Shown here: positions 41,726-53,475 of the stretch, piece by piece
Layout: the number at the start of each line of letters is the position of its first letter
How positions within the stretch are numbered: the stretch's first letter is position 1
Assembly (NCBI GenBank): GCA_949987565.1
Contig: OX465102.1
Span: 9,412,512-9,476,511 of the forward strand
Reading direction: 5' to 3'
Length of the DNA: 64,000 nucleotides
Origin: Luidia sarsii
Lineage: Eukaryota > Echinodermata > Asteroidea > Paxillosida > Luidiidae
Notes under the pieces: model-generated
What the model was told of the DNA's origin: nothing
Seen by the model: the letters and a program-made list of their open reading frames with translations, nothing else
Databases searched by the model: none
Program-made: the position numbers and the translations under genes

Positions 41726-42075
41726 AAATATACGGCAGTTTAATGAATGAATGCTTCTGACTAGCGCACCCACCCAGGTAAAGATAGTTGACCGTTATGG
41801 TTATGGGCAGCCTGTCATCTAAGGGCTGGATAGCTCAGGAAGTAAGAGTGCTGGTACCTTGAATCATGGGTCACAGGTTCAGATCCTGTGCCCATGTTGT
41901 CGACCTCCTAGTTGGTGGGCCCTGGTAACCGGTCTCGCTCTTGAGCCCAGCCGAACGACTCGAGACAGCAGCACCTTGCTGCTTGTCTCATATACGCACG
42001 AAGAGGACGTAGGTTCAGATCCCTCACCAGTCAGATTTTCTTTGGCAAAATCTTACAAAATTTGACACTGTCTTT
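41725..42075 (+). repeat. S1 repeat with a disrupted tRNA-like module
   Basis: GAATGCTTCTGACTAGCGCA, then GGGCTGGATAGCTCAGGAAG, AGAGTGCTGGTACC; the B-box part occurs at 41873 (CAGGTTCAGATCCTGTGCCC) and again at 42010 (AGGTTCAGATCCCTCACCAG), with ~110 bp between. An insertion or duplication split the module. Confidence 0.65.
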
Positions 42076-42330
42076 TCCGGACCATTACCAACACGTGCTT
42101 TGGTCAAACAGCGAAACAATGACAATTCCCTTTGTGTATATACATTATGTCTAGTCTCATGAGCCAGACGGCACAATGAATGTCGCAATATGTTTACCTC
42201 ACCACCCAGTCTCCATGGTGACACGCGAAGGTTAACGTAAAAAGGTGAAAGGTTGAATTGCGAACATGCGAGCCCCCCACACATTGTTCGTCGCCCAATG
42301 CCTAACATTGCAATGCCTCCGTCCGAGTCC

Positions 42331-42706
42331 TTAAAGGGATAGCACACCATTGGTCGAGGTCAAATGATATCATCCATTACGTTGTCTGATCCAACATATG
42401 CATGCAATAGCACACCTGTGAAAATTTCAGCTTAATCCGCCAACCGCGTCTCGAGAAAATAGTGAAAAACCGCTTCATTTATTTCGCGAAAATGCAGCAT
42501 TTAATGTATTGTTCCGAAAAATCATTTAGATCTATAGGGGTGAGACGAAAACAATTTCTTTTACTCTTTTCTCCCAACAAAAATTTCAGTTCGAGGTTTC
42601 TGCCATACCGGTAACCATCTTCAAACTATATAAGTTTCATGTAGGGCCTACATCTGTGAACATAATTATTTTTTTCGATCTTACCAATGTTGTGCAGGGG
42701 CTTTAA
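42331..42706 (+). mobile_element. T2 element, TTAA-flanked
   Basis: Starts TTAAAGGGATAGCACACCAT and ends CCAATGTTGTGCAGGGGCTT then TAA, 376 bp. Reverse of 29991-30328. Its ACAACATTGG-type ends are shared with T1. Confidence 0.8.
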
Positions 42707-43460
42707 CCAATCCCCTCTTTCGTAATGTTTTGCCTACTGAAGAAAAAAATGATCCTGGTTACGGATTTGGCACCAGGCGTTGAAACTGGGTTGATTTACA
42801 AGTGCTCGGAGGTAAGCATTGAGTTGGGATTGTGCAACGAACCCAGACGCGTCTTTCAGTGGCGCGTTCAAACCGCTGGCGGGTTTGGGCTTTTTTCAAC
42901 CGTGACTATTCTGTGGCACTGTGTCCAAATGTAGACTTTTCATGGACCACAACACGTGGATTATGCCTTTTCAAATCGGGTGTATGTTGTGTGTACCGCG
43001 AGGCACCCTTTTTCACGGTGTATACCCACGGAGCCACATCCACCTGTATGTTTATTTATTGGGCTATGAGATTCTCACTCAGTGGGTCCGTGCCGTTGAC
43101 GGATGGCCGCCGAATGAGAGACCGTCCCCCGGCCCGTCGGCAGGGGGTAATTTTCGGGGGCCAATTGCGTCCCCATGGAGACCGTTCATACAACTGGTAG
43201 TGATCACCGATCATTAATAATAGACCACGGGGCCTGAATACTACCCCCCCCCCACCATGGATTGCCTATGCAATCCATGCACTTTATTGAAAGAGAACTT
43301 GTTTCACGGCATTTTGCGATTATTTGTGAACTACAGACTCCACTCGACCACCGCCGTGCCAGGGAAGCTCTGCGACCGGCTCCGTGAAGCAAGGGCTCGC
43401 TCGGCTGGCCTCAAGACTGGACTCGGACTTTCCCACGACGGATCAGCGGACGCCTATAGC
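42707..43460. other. Intergenic, CpG-richer towards 43100-43450
   Basis: No splice-consistent exon found. The 112-codon ORF at 43257-43595 runs into a CAT repeat and is not supported. Confidence 0.4.
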
Positions 43461-43462
43461 TA

Positions 43463-43490
43463 TTATCATCATCATCATCCTCATCATCCC

Positions 43491-43542
<52 letters not shown>
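43463..43542. repeat. CAT trinucleotide microsatellite
   Basis: About 26 (CAT) units with a few CCT/CCC interruptions near the left end. Confidence 0.9.
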
Positions 43543-43543
<1 letters not shown>

Positions 43544-44554
43544 GTCGGCTGCGGAGCAGGCGACTACAAGCTGTCTCCAACCACTGCGGTCTTGAGCAGA
43601 GTTGACGATATCATTCGGTTGTAGCATCTCTTCATAGCCTAAACCTATATACTTGGTAAGTACAGTGGCTCCGTTTTTTTCTCCCATGAGAACTTGTGTA
43701 TGAGTCAATCGGACAGAGTCGGATTTCAATTTGATTGCACGCTTCCCCGGAGGAAGAAACTCGGACCCACACACAGCTCCCCATTAGTGCATGTGCAAAA
43801 TCGAAACATGATCTAATGTACCGTATATAGTGCACACGGCTGCTGCGTGTATAGACCTAAACGTACAAAAAACGATCAATGAAAATGAAAAACGCGTGAA
43901 AATGCCGTGGTTATTGCAGTACACTATACTGCACTCAGAGCTCGAATTTCAAACAAATATTTAGTATACTGAAGACTTTTACCGGATCTTGAATCATTTT
44001 TTACATGACCTGTGCCATAAATAAGAAATAAAAACCAAATTTTGCACGCAGTGAAGGGAAAACCATGAGAAAATGCTGTTTACTTGTACTGTTGTACATT
44101 TTGTCATTTTGTGTGCAATTTTGTTCGTGGTGCAAGAAAAAACCCACAGCCGGTCTAGTGCAGTCACACTCGGCACTAGACCGACTCTGAAATCACTAGA
44201 CTCGGTCCACGGTCTAGTAGATATTTCGAGCCCGGAAGGCGGGGACCTACAGTCTAATTGGTGAGCCCGCTTCCACGTCTGACCAAGCCACCTTACGGAG
44301 GCCGAGTCATCCAGGTCGAGTCCGCAGGTGCGACTCACGAGTTCGCAAGGGTCGAGTCTCGAGTCCGAGTTATACGAGCCACCTTTCGTTCGATCCAATG
44401 ATGCAATTGCAAACACATTTTCCGTTTTTGTTCCCGAACCTACAGAATGTGTCATGTGCAATATTGTTAGCTTCTAACGAAATTTAAGGGAAACCAAGCC
44501 AGGGAAATAGACGGATGCAAAAAACAACCGAAAAAACTGCCCTCAGCTTTGATA

Positions 44555-44625
44555 CGTTAAACCAGAGGTCTCGGGCTCAAGTCCCGGTCCAGTCAAATTT
44601 TCCTTACTATTTTCTGAAAATGGAA
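44555..44625 (+). repeat. S1 repeat, 3' fragment
   Basis: TTAAACCAGAGGTCTCGGGC then TCAAGTCCCGGTCCAGTCAA. Only the B-box half of the module remains. Confidence 0.65.
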
Positions 44626-44699
44626 TCGCTGTGAATCGGTTTGAAGGTTGCTTTGCCATACTTGACCCTTCAAGAACCAAAAACACTTTTCAGTTGTAA

Positions 44700-44905
44700 A
44701 TGAAAAAAAAACTGTTACAAACTGCTCACTGACTATTAAATGACCTGCAATATATAAACCTCAGGAGTAAGAGGGCCTGACGTTTCGATCCTAGCAGGAA
44801 CGTTTTTCATAGGCAAAGGCGAAGTGCCTTTGCCCATGAGAAAGGTCCAGCTATAATAAATTATGATCGAAACGTCAGGCCTTCTAACTGTTGAGACTTT
44901 GCAGT
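44700..44905. repeat. FB fold-back, two inverted units
   Basis: AAACTGTTACAAACTGCTCA, GGGCCTGACGTTTCGATCCT at left; GAGAAAGGTCCAGCTATAAT, ATGATCGAAACGTCAGGCCT at right. The loop (about 44800-44840) holds two GCCTTTGCC words. Confidence 0.75.
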
Positions 44906-45119
44906 AGTGCTTTTTGGGGTTACCGAGACATTTTCGTTCGGTTGTGCTGCCGAGGAGTTAGTTAATCCTTTGGCTATGAATGCCAAAAATTGCCTTCGAG
45001 TTTCGTGCCAACAATTTTTTTTTTTTACCGCAAATGCGCAAACTGTTTCACGGGGCTGGGGAGCGTTCCCCCCCCCCCCATTTTTTTTTTGCTAATACAT
45101 GAGGACTCGGAAATAGCTG

Positions 45120-45490
45120 GTGTCAGATTGGCACAGTATCATAGCAATACTTCGTAGCATGGAAGATGTTCCTCTGCTCTTGCCAACTTGGTCCCCACTC
45201 CTCCAGTCTGAACATTATATTAAGCGAGCAACCAAGCTGTTTCCCTTCTCTCATTCACACACTCTATTTATCCCAAGGTGTAGAACAGAGAGGTATCAGA
45301 AAAGCTTCTTCATACGTTCTGCCTCTCTCTGGAATTCCCTTCCTGGTTCATGTTTTCCCCAGCCTATACAATCTTGCTCTTTAGGAATGTCTCCGTCCTT
45401 CCTGAGTTCCTCTCTATCTCCTTCTTTCCTTAGCCCATAACCTTGAGTGGCTTTATAGCCTTGCTTTGGGCGAAGTTGCATAAACAAATT
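45120..45490 (+). mobile_element. Non-LTR retrotransposon 3' end
   Basis: Reads IKRATKLFPFSHSHTLFIPR, then CRTERYQKSFFIRSASLWNS then LPGSCFPQPI. This RSF-FIRSASLWNSLP pattern is typical of RT C-termini. The tail CCTTGAGTGGCTTTATAGCC matches those at 19400 and 21470. Confidence 0.65.
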
Positions 45491-45599
45491 TGGATAAGCG
45501 TGACTGCAGTGTTCTTGCCATTGGGTTTAGCCTTTTGGATTTGGCAATGTTTTTTGCTTACCACGAGAAGTGTCCTTGTATACGTTATTCAATAAGGGT

Positions 45600-45770
45600 T
45601 CGCTTCATGCTTGTAGCGTGAGAATGAGCGCTGCATACTCGGTGTTTTGCCCGATTACCGGCTGACGAAAATTCGGGCAGCTCGGGCGGGATTCGAACCC
45701 GCGACTCCTGAATGAATGGCATTCTTGTCGATGCGGATGTATGTTATATCTACGTCTAATATCTTAAGTT
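45600..45770 (-). repeat. S2 repeat fragment, minus
   Basis: GAGCGCTGCATACTCGGTGT, GCAGCTCGGGCGGGATTCGA then ACCCGCGACTCC; the module stops there and is followed by tail-like GATGTATGTTATATCTACG. Confidence 0.6.
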
Positions 45771-46265
45771 GAACCCATTATGTAAATATATTGGGAGTGT
45801 ACCTAAAATATTGATTAGGTTTAGAAGAAATGTTATTTCCTTGAAATCCATCAAACCCAATATGCTACATTGTCAGTCCTTGATGCTGTATTTTTTCTTT
45901 GTTAAAAGGATTGAAACTAAGAGAAGGCCACTTGTATCAATCACCTGCATCAATCTAAGTTGATTTAATCCACTTCGAAGTCACTTTTCCTACTCTATTA
46001 CATTCTCCGGTCCAGTAATCTGGAACACAATTCCACTTTCACTCAGAAGCTGTACCTTACTCAACAACTGAACAGTTTAACAGTTTAACAGTTGAAACTC
46101 AAAGCCCACTTAAATACTCTAGCTTAAGAATTTGTCCAAACTGTTATTGTTTCTCTGTTTTTGTCATCAGCCGTAACCAGGGATTCATTGTTGTCTGTCT
46201 TTCTTTAACTGTCCTGTCCTTTTTGTCATGGCATACCTGACTCAAGCTCCGGCTTATTAGGTCTT
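45770..46265 (+). mobile_element. Non-LTR retrotransposon fragment, second type
   Basis: TACATTCTCCGGTCCAGTAA then TCTGGAACACAATTCC reads YITFSGPVIWNTIPLSLRS with frame breaks. This is the S-GPxxWNxIP C-terminal motif. The upstream frame 45769-45963 may be its decayed continuation. Confidence 0.45.
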
Positions 46266-46568
46266 GCCTTTCGTCTGTGGCCTTATAATGAACATGAACC
46301 ACCTATAGTCACCTTTGTTTTATTTGATCACCTTAGGTACACTTTTTTCTACAATACAATTCCATGATAAAAAATAACTATGACAAAAAAAATAATATCA
46401 CTTATCATGATGAACATACAACGCGCCTTCTTCTACGATGGTCTTTAAGAGCTACAACATAGTCGACAGGAGGATATCTTAAGTCGTGGGTCTACAGATT
46501 CTGCCTCGACCCTTCCGGGCCACCGTATTTTAGTGTCAGCGGGCGCACGAAGCGTAAACACCACGCGA

Positions 46569-46590
46569 CCCCCCCCCCCCCCCCCCCCCT
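46569..46590. repeat. Poly-C run of about 20
   Basis: An uninterrupted C run after GCGACC. Confidence 0.85.
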
Positions 46591-46784
46591 CGTCAATAAG
46601 CCAGGATCAAGGTGTCACGATATTTATAGAGAGCGGGCTGGCATTGACGTCAGTGCACTTGAGTGCAAGGGCCCGGGACCGTCAATTGTATTTTAGGCTC
46701 GACTCGACTCCTGGCAACCCCGAGAGGTCCTTAGCGTTGCCATGGACGCTGCCACTCGCCCTCTCGACCGCTAGGAGGGAGGGG

Positions 46785-46975
46785 GCAGTAAGGGAAAGTT
46801 GGGGGAGGGAGGGAAGGACTGGGAGGGAGGACAGCAAGCGAAAGTTGAGGGAGGGAGGGAGGGAGGGAGGCAGGGAGGGAGGCAGGGAGTCAGGGAGTGA
46901 GGCAGGGAGCCAGGCAGGCAGGGAGGCAGGGGAGGGGGAGGCAGGGAGGGAGGGAGGGAGGGAGGGAGAGAGAAA
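46785..46975. repeat. GGGA/GGCA purine tract
   Basis: GGGAGGGAGGGAGGCAGGGA-type repeats. Strong purine bias; G-quadruplex-prone. The minus-strand LPPSLPPS ORF is a by-product. Confidence 0.85.
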
Positions 46976-47194
46976 CAGTTGACGGAAAATGAAAATGAAA
47001 CTGAAGTGTTGCATAACTGATTTTCATATTAAAAGAGATGCGAATTAAGTTAAATAATGGTATCATTGAATATTAATTGTGGAACATCCATAATGGAAGA
47101 TTGACGAGACTTATAAAATATCGATTAATCTCTTAAAAAAACAGCGTTTTAACAGTGAAGTATTCAAAAGAAAATCCCAAAATTGCCAAACAAA

Positions 47195-47500
47195 ACATGG
47201 AGGGCCTCACGTTTCGATCCTATAGCTGCTAGAAAGATCCTTCTCGTATCGAAACATCGGGGTCTCGATTCATTTCGATTCTCATTTCGGTCATCCAACG
47301 GTCTCTGCAATAAAAATGTTGTATCACTTAAATCCATGTTTTGCAATGTTTTGCAATGTTGCTAACAACTGCTTTTGATACTCGTTCTGAGGGTGTATTT
47401 GCAAGTTATCAGTTTCCATGCTTTGAGAATTTCAATATTCAGGAGCAAATTATTTTGTGATGTCATCACAGGATCATGCGCACAAAAGTTAGTCGGTAGT
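47195..47500. repeat. FB remnant followed by T3 fragment
   Basis: GGGCCTCACGTTTCGATCCT and inverted GTATCGAAACATCGGGG at 47200-47263, then GTCTCTGCAATAAAAATGTT, TTTTGCAATGTTGCTAACAA and CGTTCTGAGGGTGTATTTGC, as in 48355-48480. Confidence 0.6.
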
Positions 47501-47968
47501 CGGTTTGCAGTATTTTTGTATACTACTCTAAAACTGCCCTTTAGAATGTATACACAGGACAAACTGCATTCTAATGTCGACCTCATATTCTGGTATACGT
47601 TCGCACGAGGACGTAGAAGTGCTGAACAATTATTCATTAGACTTGAATGCATCGGTTTTTTGTTCTCTCTTTTTTTTCTGCCGTTTCCCAACCCACCGCA
47701 CCTCTTTGCCGCTCATTTTCCATACCCCTTGAAATCCATTAGTTGTCATGGTTACACCGCTCGTCCGTTAATTGCCAGATCGATACATTGCAGGCGGTGA
47801 TGTCGCCAGTACGCATACGCCGGTGCACAGTGCACGTCCCCCTCCCTCCGCTCCGCCCCCGCACGAGACTTCGCACGAATTCTGACGAGATTAGTCGAGC
47901 GCCTATCATTCTTCCTTGACTTTTAAAGTGTTCTCGTGTTGCCAAAATGGAGCTCGACTCGCATTGCT

Positions 47969-48347
47969 TTAAATGGCCAATATACAACATTGGTATAGGT
48001 CAAAGGTTGCCACAGTTTGTGTGTTTAACCATTAAACATCCCCAAAAAGCAATCCTGCGAAGGTCTTAGCTCAAAATTAATGGTGATCTGAGAAAGTAGA
48101 AAAAGGTAAACAAAAACGTCACGGTTTTTACGTTTTTGCACCATTCTGTAGTGTAAGAAATAGATATGACTTGCAAGTAATATATTATTTGTCGATGTTT
48201 GAGTGAAGATTTATAGGGAAGTACAGCATCCCAGACCTTAAGAAATCACCATGGGGATTATATCAGGGCCATCTACTGTGTAAATTAGAAGGAAATCTGT
48301 GGACATCGATGTTTTCCGATCTTCCCAATGTTGTATTGGGCCTTTAA
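47969..48347 (+). mobile_element. T1 element, TTAA-flanked, diverged
   Basis: Starts TTAAATGGCCAATATACAAC and ends CCAATGTTGTATTGGGCCTT then TAA. Its central palindrome has decayed (ATAGATATGACTTGCAAGTA). Confidence 0.8.
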
Positions 48348-49026
48348 AGGGCTTCTGCAATAGTAATTTGTATCATTTAAATCCATGCTTAAATCCATAC
48401 ATAACTGTTTGGCAATGTTGCTAACAATCAATCTGCTTGTCACACTCGTTCTGGGGGTGTATTTGCAAGTATTCAGGTTTATATGTTAATGAGAATTACT
48501 TAAAGTGATATACAAAAATGTTGCAAACTACTTACTGACTAAAATTACCAAAACGCAAGTCTCAAAATTTAGTGGGCCTGACGTTCCGATCCTAGCAGGA
48601 CCTTTCTTAAAGGCAGAGGGAGAAAGGTCCTGCTAGGATCGAAACGTCAGGCCCACTAAATTTCGAGTAATGAGAATTACAATATTCATGAGCAAAATAA
48701 GTGATGTCATCATATCAAAGCCTGTTGATTTCCTGCCAAAATTAATGCTTCATAAATTTAGTGAAGGATTTTTTCATCAATCGTAATCCAGAGATATTAA
48801 TAATTTATGCAGTTTGAAAGTGTATATATTTTTTTTTACTTTGGGTTCCCGACGTTACCTTACAAAAGCGCATTATTTTTTCTCAGGATTTTTTAAAGGT
48901 AAAAAGAATTACCAATTTCCTACTCCCCTAAGAAAAAAGAAGCTTGCCAATATGCTTGTACACTTCAGATCCATAGATGACAGCAGAAAATGAGCTCGAC
49001 TGTGATATTTTTTTTCATAGACCCTT
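48344..49026. mobile_element. T3 element, sharing TTAA with T1
   Basis: Starts TTAAAGGGCTTCTGCAATAG and ends CATAGACCCTTTAA. The right end is the complement of the left end of 26527-27035. It contains a nested FB fold-back (48500-48667). Confidence 0.75.
48500..48667. mobile_element. FB fold-back nested in T3 with 13-bp target duplication
   Basis: The 168-bp insert is bounded by TAATGAGAATTAC at 48487-48499 and 48668-48680. Inside are GGGCCTGACGTTCCGATCCT and inverted AGGATCGAAACGTCAGGCCC. This gives the true limits of an FB dimer. Confidence 0.85.
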
Positions 49027-49563
49027 TAACAATAACAGCATGACGGGTGAAACGTAATACCCATCTGGATGAGGGGGTAATTATGGGCACTGGGAACATG
49101 GAATGCTGTGCATAATATTAGGCTAAACAGGGTTTTATCATTTTACTTTGTCCCATAGGCCTTAATTTTGTTTACCAAGCAGCCTAAGAAGCTGCATCAA
49201 ATTTGTTATGTTAACCTTTTACCTTGTTATTTTTGGCTTGCTGTAAGGCTTTTGAATGTGTGCGCACACCGGCAATCAATTTGAGTTGTTGTGGCTTGCA
49301 ACTTTGCACTTTTTTGGGGGGTGGGTATAGGGGGCAGATAAATGGAGTGGCAACTATTGCTGAGATTTAAATTGACCCGAGTTCCACCGAGCACAATGGG
49401 TTATGTTGCTAAAGACCACCAGCGTTCACCTTTCATACCTTTCAGGAGGTCTTGTTTGGTTAGCAACACACAGAAATGATTTCATTCAGCCCATATATCA
49501 TTCTTCTGTGTGGCAGGTACAGAGATATTCGGATAAAGGAACCACCGTAGCGTGCAGAGCGAT
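49027..49563. other. Region before the 49564 exon
   Basis: No repeat recognised. Likely promoter and 5' leader of the 49564 exon, but I see no TATA box. A possible AG/GT-like TGTGGCAG at 49508-49515 might be a 5'-UTR acceptor. Confidence 0.35.
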
Positions 49564-51183
49564 ATGGAAATGCCGGGTGGCAGAGGTGCTTGCACCTGGC
49601 GTAGACAGTCGCCCTCCCGGGGCCCCGAGTCAGATTCACGGCAGGCCGAGGGCAGAGCGACACGGTCAGATCGAGACCGAGTGCACAGGGAATCTGTGTC
49701 ATCACCCGATTGCGATAAGCCCCAAATTGGGTCATCACCACCGCTTAGAGCGGACCAGAGAAACCCGTGCCTCGATCAGGAGGGGCACTATAGGAACGGC
49801 TGCCCCATCAGCCGCGACGACAATCAGTCGGACCGCACTACAAGTGTCTCTATCAATAATTCACCAGGAGGAGCAGAGCGGACCAGCTTTGATAGGCTTA
49901 AGCCGAGTCTGAATGATAAATTGACAGCCCGTCAAGTGCCTAGGCAACGCGGCTGCTCGGCGCACCGGCTCGACGTCTCCCCTTCCGACGGTTCGCCCTT
50001 CATCGGCCGCGCTGATCCGAAGGCGGACTCGGCACGACTCGGAAACGGCTCCGACCCTCTCCGGACGGCCAGTCCGGGAGTCGACTCGCCAGCTCGGTCG
50101 ATCGAAGAGGATGAGCACGGGCGCCGCCCGCTGCAACCCCGCGGATCGATCGAGGGCACATTGACCCGTGGGCGGAGCGGCCCGGAGCGGGCATCGGACG
50201 GCGGCGACCTCGCCCCGGGCGTCTCCCTGACCCGGGCGGAGCGTCACGGCCTCCGCGGCCTGGTCAGCCCCGCGTTCCCGCCGGCTCACTGCCCGGACAC
50301 GCAGCCGGTCTCCTGGGAGGAGTCGGACGGAGGTAATCGAATGCGCAGCCGCTCCGACGTCAGGCACGACGCCCTACCCCTTCTCCAGAACGGCGAGATA
50401 GACTATCGATCCGTTCGATCGGCGGGAGAGCCGGCCCCATTCAGCCCAGAGGCCGGACTACTAACCGATGAGATAGCGGCACAGAGCCGCATTGATCAGC
50501 AGTCATCACTGAGAGGAGACGATTTGTTGCTGCCTTCCCTCCTCCTCCCCCTCCTCCTCCCCGGATACCTCGGCGGGGAGATCTGCTCGAGTCCCGGGGA
50601 GACTCCGCCGGCGGCAAGGCGGCAAGAGCGACCCAGGTCCTCCACCCACCCTTACCCGAGGGGCTCATCGGGACACCTCGAAGGCCGGTCGACTGACAGC
50701 GGCCAGCAGGGTCTCGAGAGTCCCAATCAGGAGCGGCCGGACGGGCGGCTACACTCGCCCGACGGCTGCCCGCCGTACCATCAACTTCTCCACCAGCATC
50801 ACCAATACCAACACAATCAACAACAGCAGCACCACCACCGGCGGAACGCCATCGGGGACGTGATGGACACCCTGCCCGACCGCGTGTCCCGGGCCCCGGC
50901 GGCGGCGGCGGCTGCCGCGGCGACGGACGACGGCGCCGGCGGCGGGCTGTGCCGGCTGCGGCTACGCCGGGACGTCTGCGCCCTTGGCGCCGAGAAGGCG
51001 CTCCGGCTCCGGTCCAACTCCAAGGACCAGCAGGTGCCGCCGACGATCAGCTTCAGGAGACGGCGAACCTACGCCGACCTGAACGGCAGCCTGACGGACA
51101 AGACGGCCGTGAAGATCGCGACCGCGTCCCAGGGCAGACGCATGTCCGTCACTTCGCACCAGCTCCTCATACGAGCCCAGCTG
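49564..51183 (+). CDS. Long GC-rich first coding exon, Ser/Pro/Arg-rich protein
   Basis: Open for 540 codons from ATG 49564 (MEMPGGRG). An in-frame TAA at 49534-49536 makes this the first ATG; a second ATG follows two codons later. The exon ends GCCCAGCTG/GTAAGT in phase 0. It is mostly disordered (RSRSD, Pro, Ser, Asp), with a Leu-rich stretch (LLLPSLLLPLLLPGYLGG), a His/Gln tract (HQHHQYQHNQQQQHHHRR) and a poly-Ala run near residue 460. The last ~90 residues, from GLCRLRLRRDVCALGAEKAL to SHQLLIRAQL, are basic and less repetitive, so they may be the conserved part. Strong GC and CpG content against AT-rich flanks supports coding use. I do not recognise the family. It probably joins exons at 60863 or beyond the window. 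Confidence 0.68.
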
Positions 51184-52657
51184 GTAAGTCACCATCCCTA
51201 CTATAGGCCCTAATGACTTTTGACTTTTCAACATAGAGACTCTAATTCAGTTCCGGATGGAAAGCTATGCACAACAGTATGGAATATTATGTATATACAT
51301 ATGCCTCTTCATGGAAAAGATACCACAGCAAATCTCAATTTCAAGAAAATATTCATATCCACGATTCGCTCGAAAATTGGTTACCATGGCGACAATGTCC
51401 ACTACATATGACATATTCACTTTATCGATTGTACTGGTTTTATCTGGAAAATCAGAAGTTTTTAAGTTCCTCGTTTCATAATTTTGACAAAGAAATCCTC
51501 ATTCTGGATACCATATACCAAAAGACCAAAGCGAAGCCCTTTTTCTACGCGTGGCATAGAAACACAGAAAGTTGAAAGCTTTCAAAAACTTGGATAATCT
51601 AAACACAACAAATCAACTCCTATTTACAGTTTGCACTTCATTTGGTTCAGAACCAAACCGAGTACACTATTGTGAGTTAGGATATATCCAGAGCACCTGA
51701 TCATTGCTGACATTGTGGAGATTTTATGACCTACTCTTTGTCGACTTATCCACATATTACTAAACGAAAACTTAAATGTAACTGACATATTTCGTCAAAT
51801 CAACTCTGAGCTGGTGTTGTGGATGGGGATTGTTGCCATCCCTTGTACCGCTTCGGGCAGCATTCCCACCGTCGCGCTAAACCAATCAGATTAGGAACCA
51901 GTGCGAGGTGGGCCCTATCAGATTTGAGTATTGGGCAAGCAGAGCCTGTAAAGTACAAAACAGTGAAGACTTCCATATACACTAGCCGCCAGAACCAATG
52001 GACGCAATGACGTCTATAGCCGCCAAACCTTCCCCACGTCATGCGTCCATCGTTCCTCACCGTTCCAGTCATTGATATGTCATAAAATCAGATTGTACCA
52101 TTGTTTTGGTGAAACGCTACCCACGGACGCCAGCCTAACGATGACTCATTAACTTATAGTTAAAGGAAGATAAAATCTTACCCAGCATTGATTCAAACGT
52201 AAATTCTTTAAAGAACTGAAATTGGAACAATACCTGGCTTCGAACTTCCCAGCATTGGAAATATCTCCCCATTAAGCCTAGGGCCTATACTGAATAAATC
52301 TTAACCAAAGAGTTTTCATTACTCACTTCAAAGCATGCACAGTGGACAACATAGTCCTATATACATAGTGTGGGCTTCCGAAATGAAGCTTCGATTTTTC
52401 AGCGCGTTAATATCAATTCAAACGCGTATAATCAACATTAAAAAAAAATGGTATTTAAATTGGTAGTAGGTCCTCATACAAAAAGTACCAGTGCATTTGT
52501 AATCCTGAACATTCTGAGTGAATGAAAATTCAAAAAAACCCACTTTAATAGAGAAGATTGATAAGTATAAGTAATCAAAATAAAGTGGTATTAAATGGAA
52601 ATTAAAAATGGAAACAGCCCTAATGGGAATATGAAAAGCATTTGTTTTGGTATGTTA
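51184..52657. other. Intron after the 49564 exon, mostly unique
   Basis: AT-rich; no coding exon supported. The GTTACCATGGCGAC site is the only motif I would mention. Confidence 0.45.
51380..51393. promoter_or_regulatory. X-box-like RFX site
   Basis: GTTACCATGGCGAC matches the RFX X-box consensus RYYNYY-N2-RRNRAC and is close to the palindromic ideal. It lies about 200 bp into the intron after the 51183 donor. Degenerate matches are expected by chance in 64 kb, so function is unproven. Confidence 0.2.
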
Positions 52658-52811
52658 TATTCACCCGGTCCCTTGGTCTGATTGCCATTACATCATGTTT
52701 ATGCATATTCGTGTTTGGTCTTAGTTGGCCAATCAGAGTAAAGGTTGTTCATGAATATGCATAGCATCAGCAAGAACGACCTCCAGGCAGAATGCCGTTG
52801 CCGGGTGAATA
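52658..52811. mobile_element. Possible small inverted-repeat element
   Basis: TATTCACCCGG at left and CCGGGTGAATA at right, exact inverted 11-mers 154 bp apart, with inner inverted TATGCATATTC and GAATATGCATA. No second copy seen here. Confidence 0.5.
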
Positions 52812-53269
52812 ATTATACACTTCCCATTTTGTTGTTCTAAGATGGCAGCCATGTAGGAGATAGTAATGTGTAAACGTTCATCAATCATCGCCATAACTCA
52901 TCACGCTGTGCCAATCTCCATTGGTTCATACCGTATAGGCATGCCGCAAGTACACACGCACCACCCCCATAATTATGTCGTATGGAAGGGGCAACCAGCT
53001 TCATTACCGTTGTAAAGCACGCTGCCGGAAATCCAGTATGAATGATTCCGGTTGTCACAGCAACCGAGGCAACCCGGCAGACGGGCGCACGGGCGCCGGT
53101 CTAGCCCGTATACTACCATTGTCGCGACAATTTGAACTCTATATAGGTTCAAACATGCTGTACTAATACTATAGATACAAAGGGATAAATAGAGATGCAG
53201 TTCCAACAAGTGGCACAGACTGCGTCTGTGTCGATTGCGCATGAGTCGTGCAATGAGTTTGCAAACTAA

Positions 53270-53475
53270 ATGCACGACCCATGATGCACGATCGTGCATC
53301 GTGCAAACTCATTGCATGAATCATAATGCACGATCGTGCATCGTTATTCGTGCATCGTGAAATGAGCACGATCGTGCATCGTGCAAACCCATTGCATGGA
53401 ATCACGATGCATTATCGTGCATCGTGATTCGTGTATCCTGAAATGAGCACGACCGTGCATCGTGCAATGGGTTTA
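53270..53475. repeat. Palindrome-rich tandem array around TGCACGATCGTGCA
   Basis: Five half-units of about 40 bp form ~80-bp dimers: GCACGATCGTGCATCGTGCA alternates with ATCGT(T/G)ATTCGTG(C/T)AT. The 14-bp core TGCACGATCGTGCA is a perfect palindrome. Confidence 0.8.

Noticed and set aside
43257..43595. ORF ending in poly-His
   Set aside because: The His run is a CAT microsatellite; upstream part has no recognisable domain or splice signals.
43994..44461. 155-codon ORF on the minus strand
   Set aside because: Driven by repeated GACTCG/GAGTCGA words; no domain.
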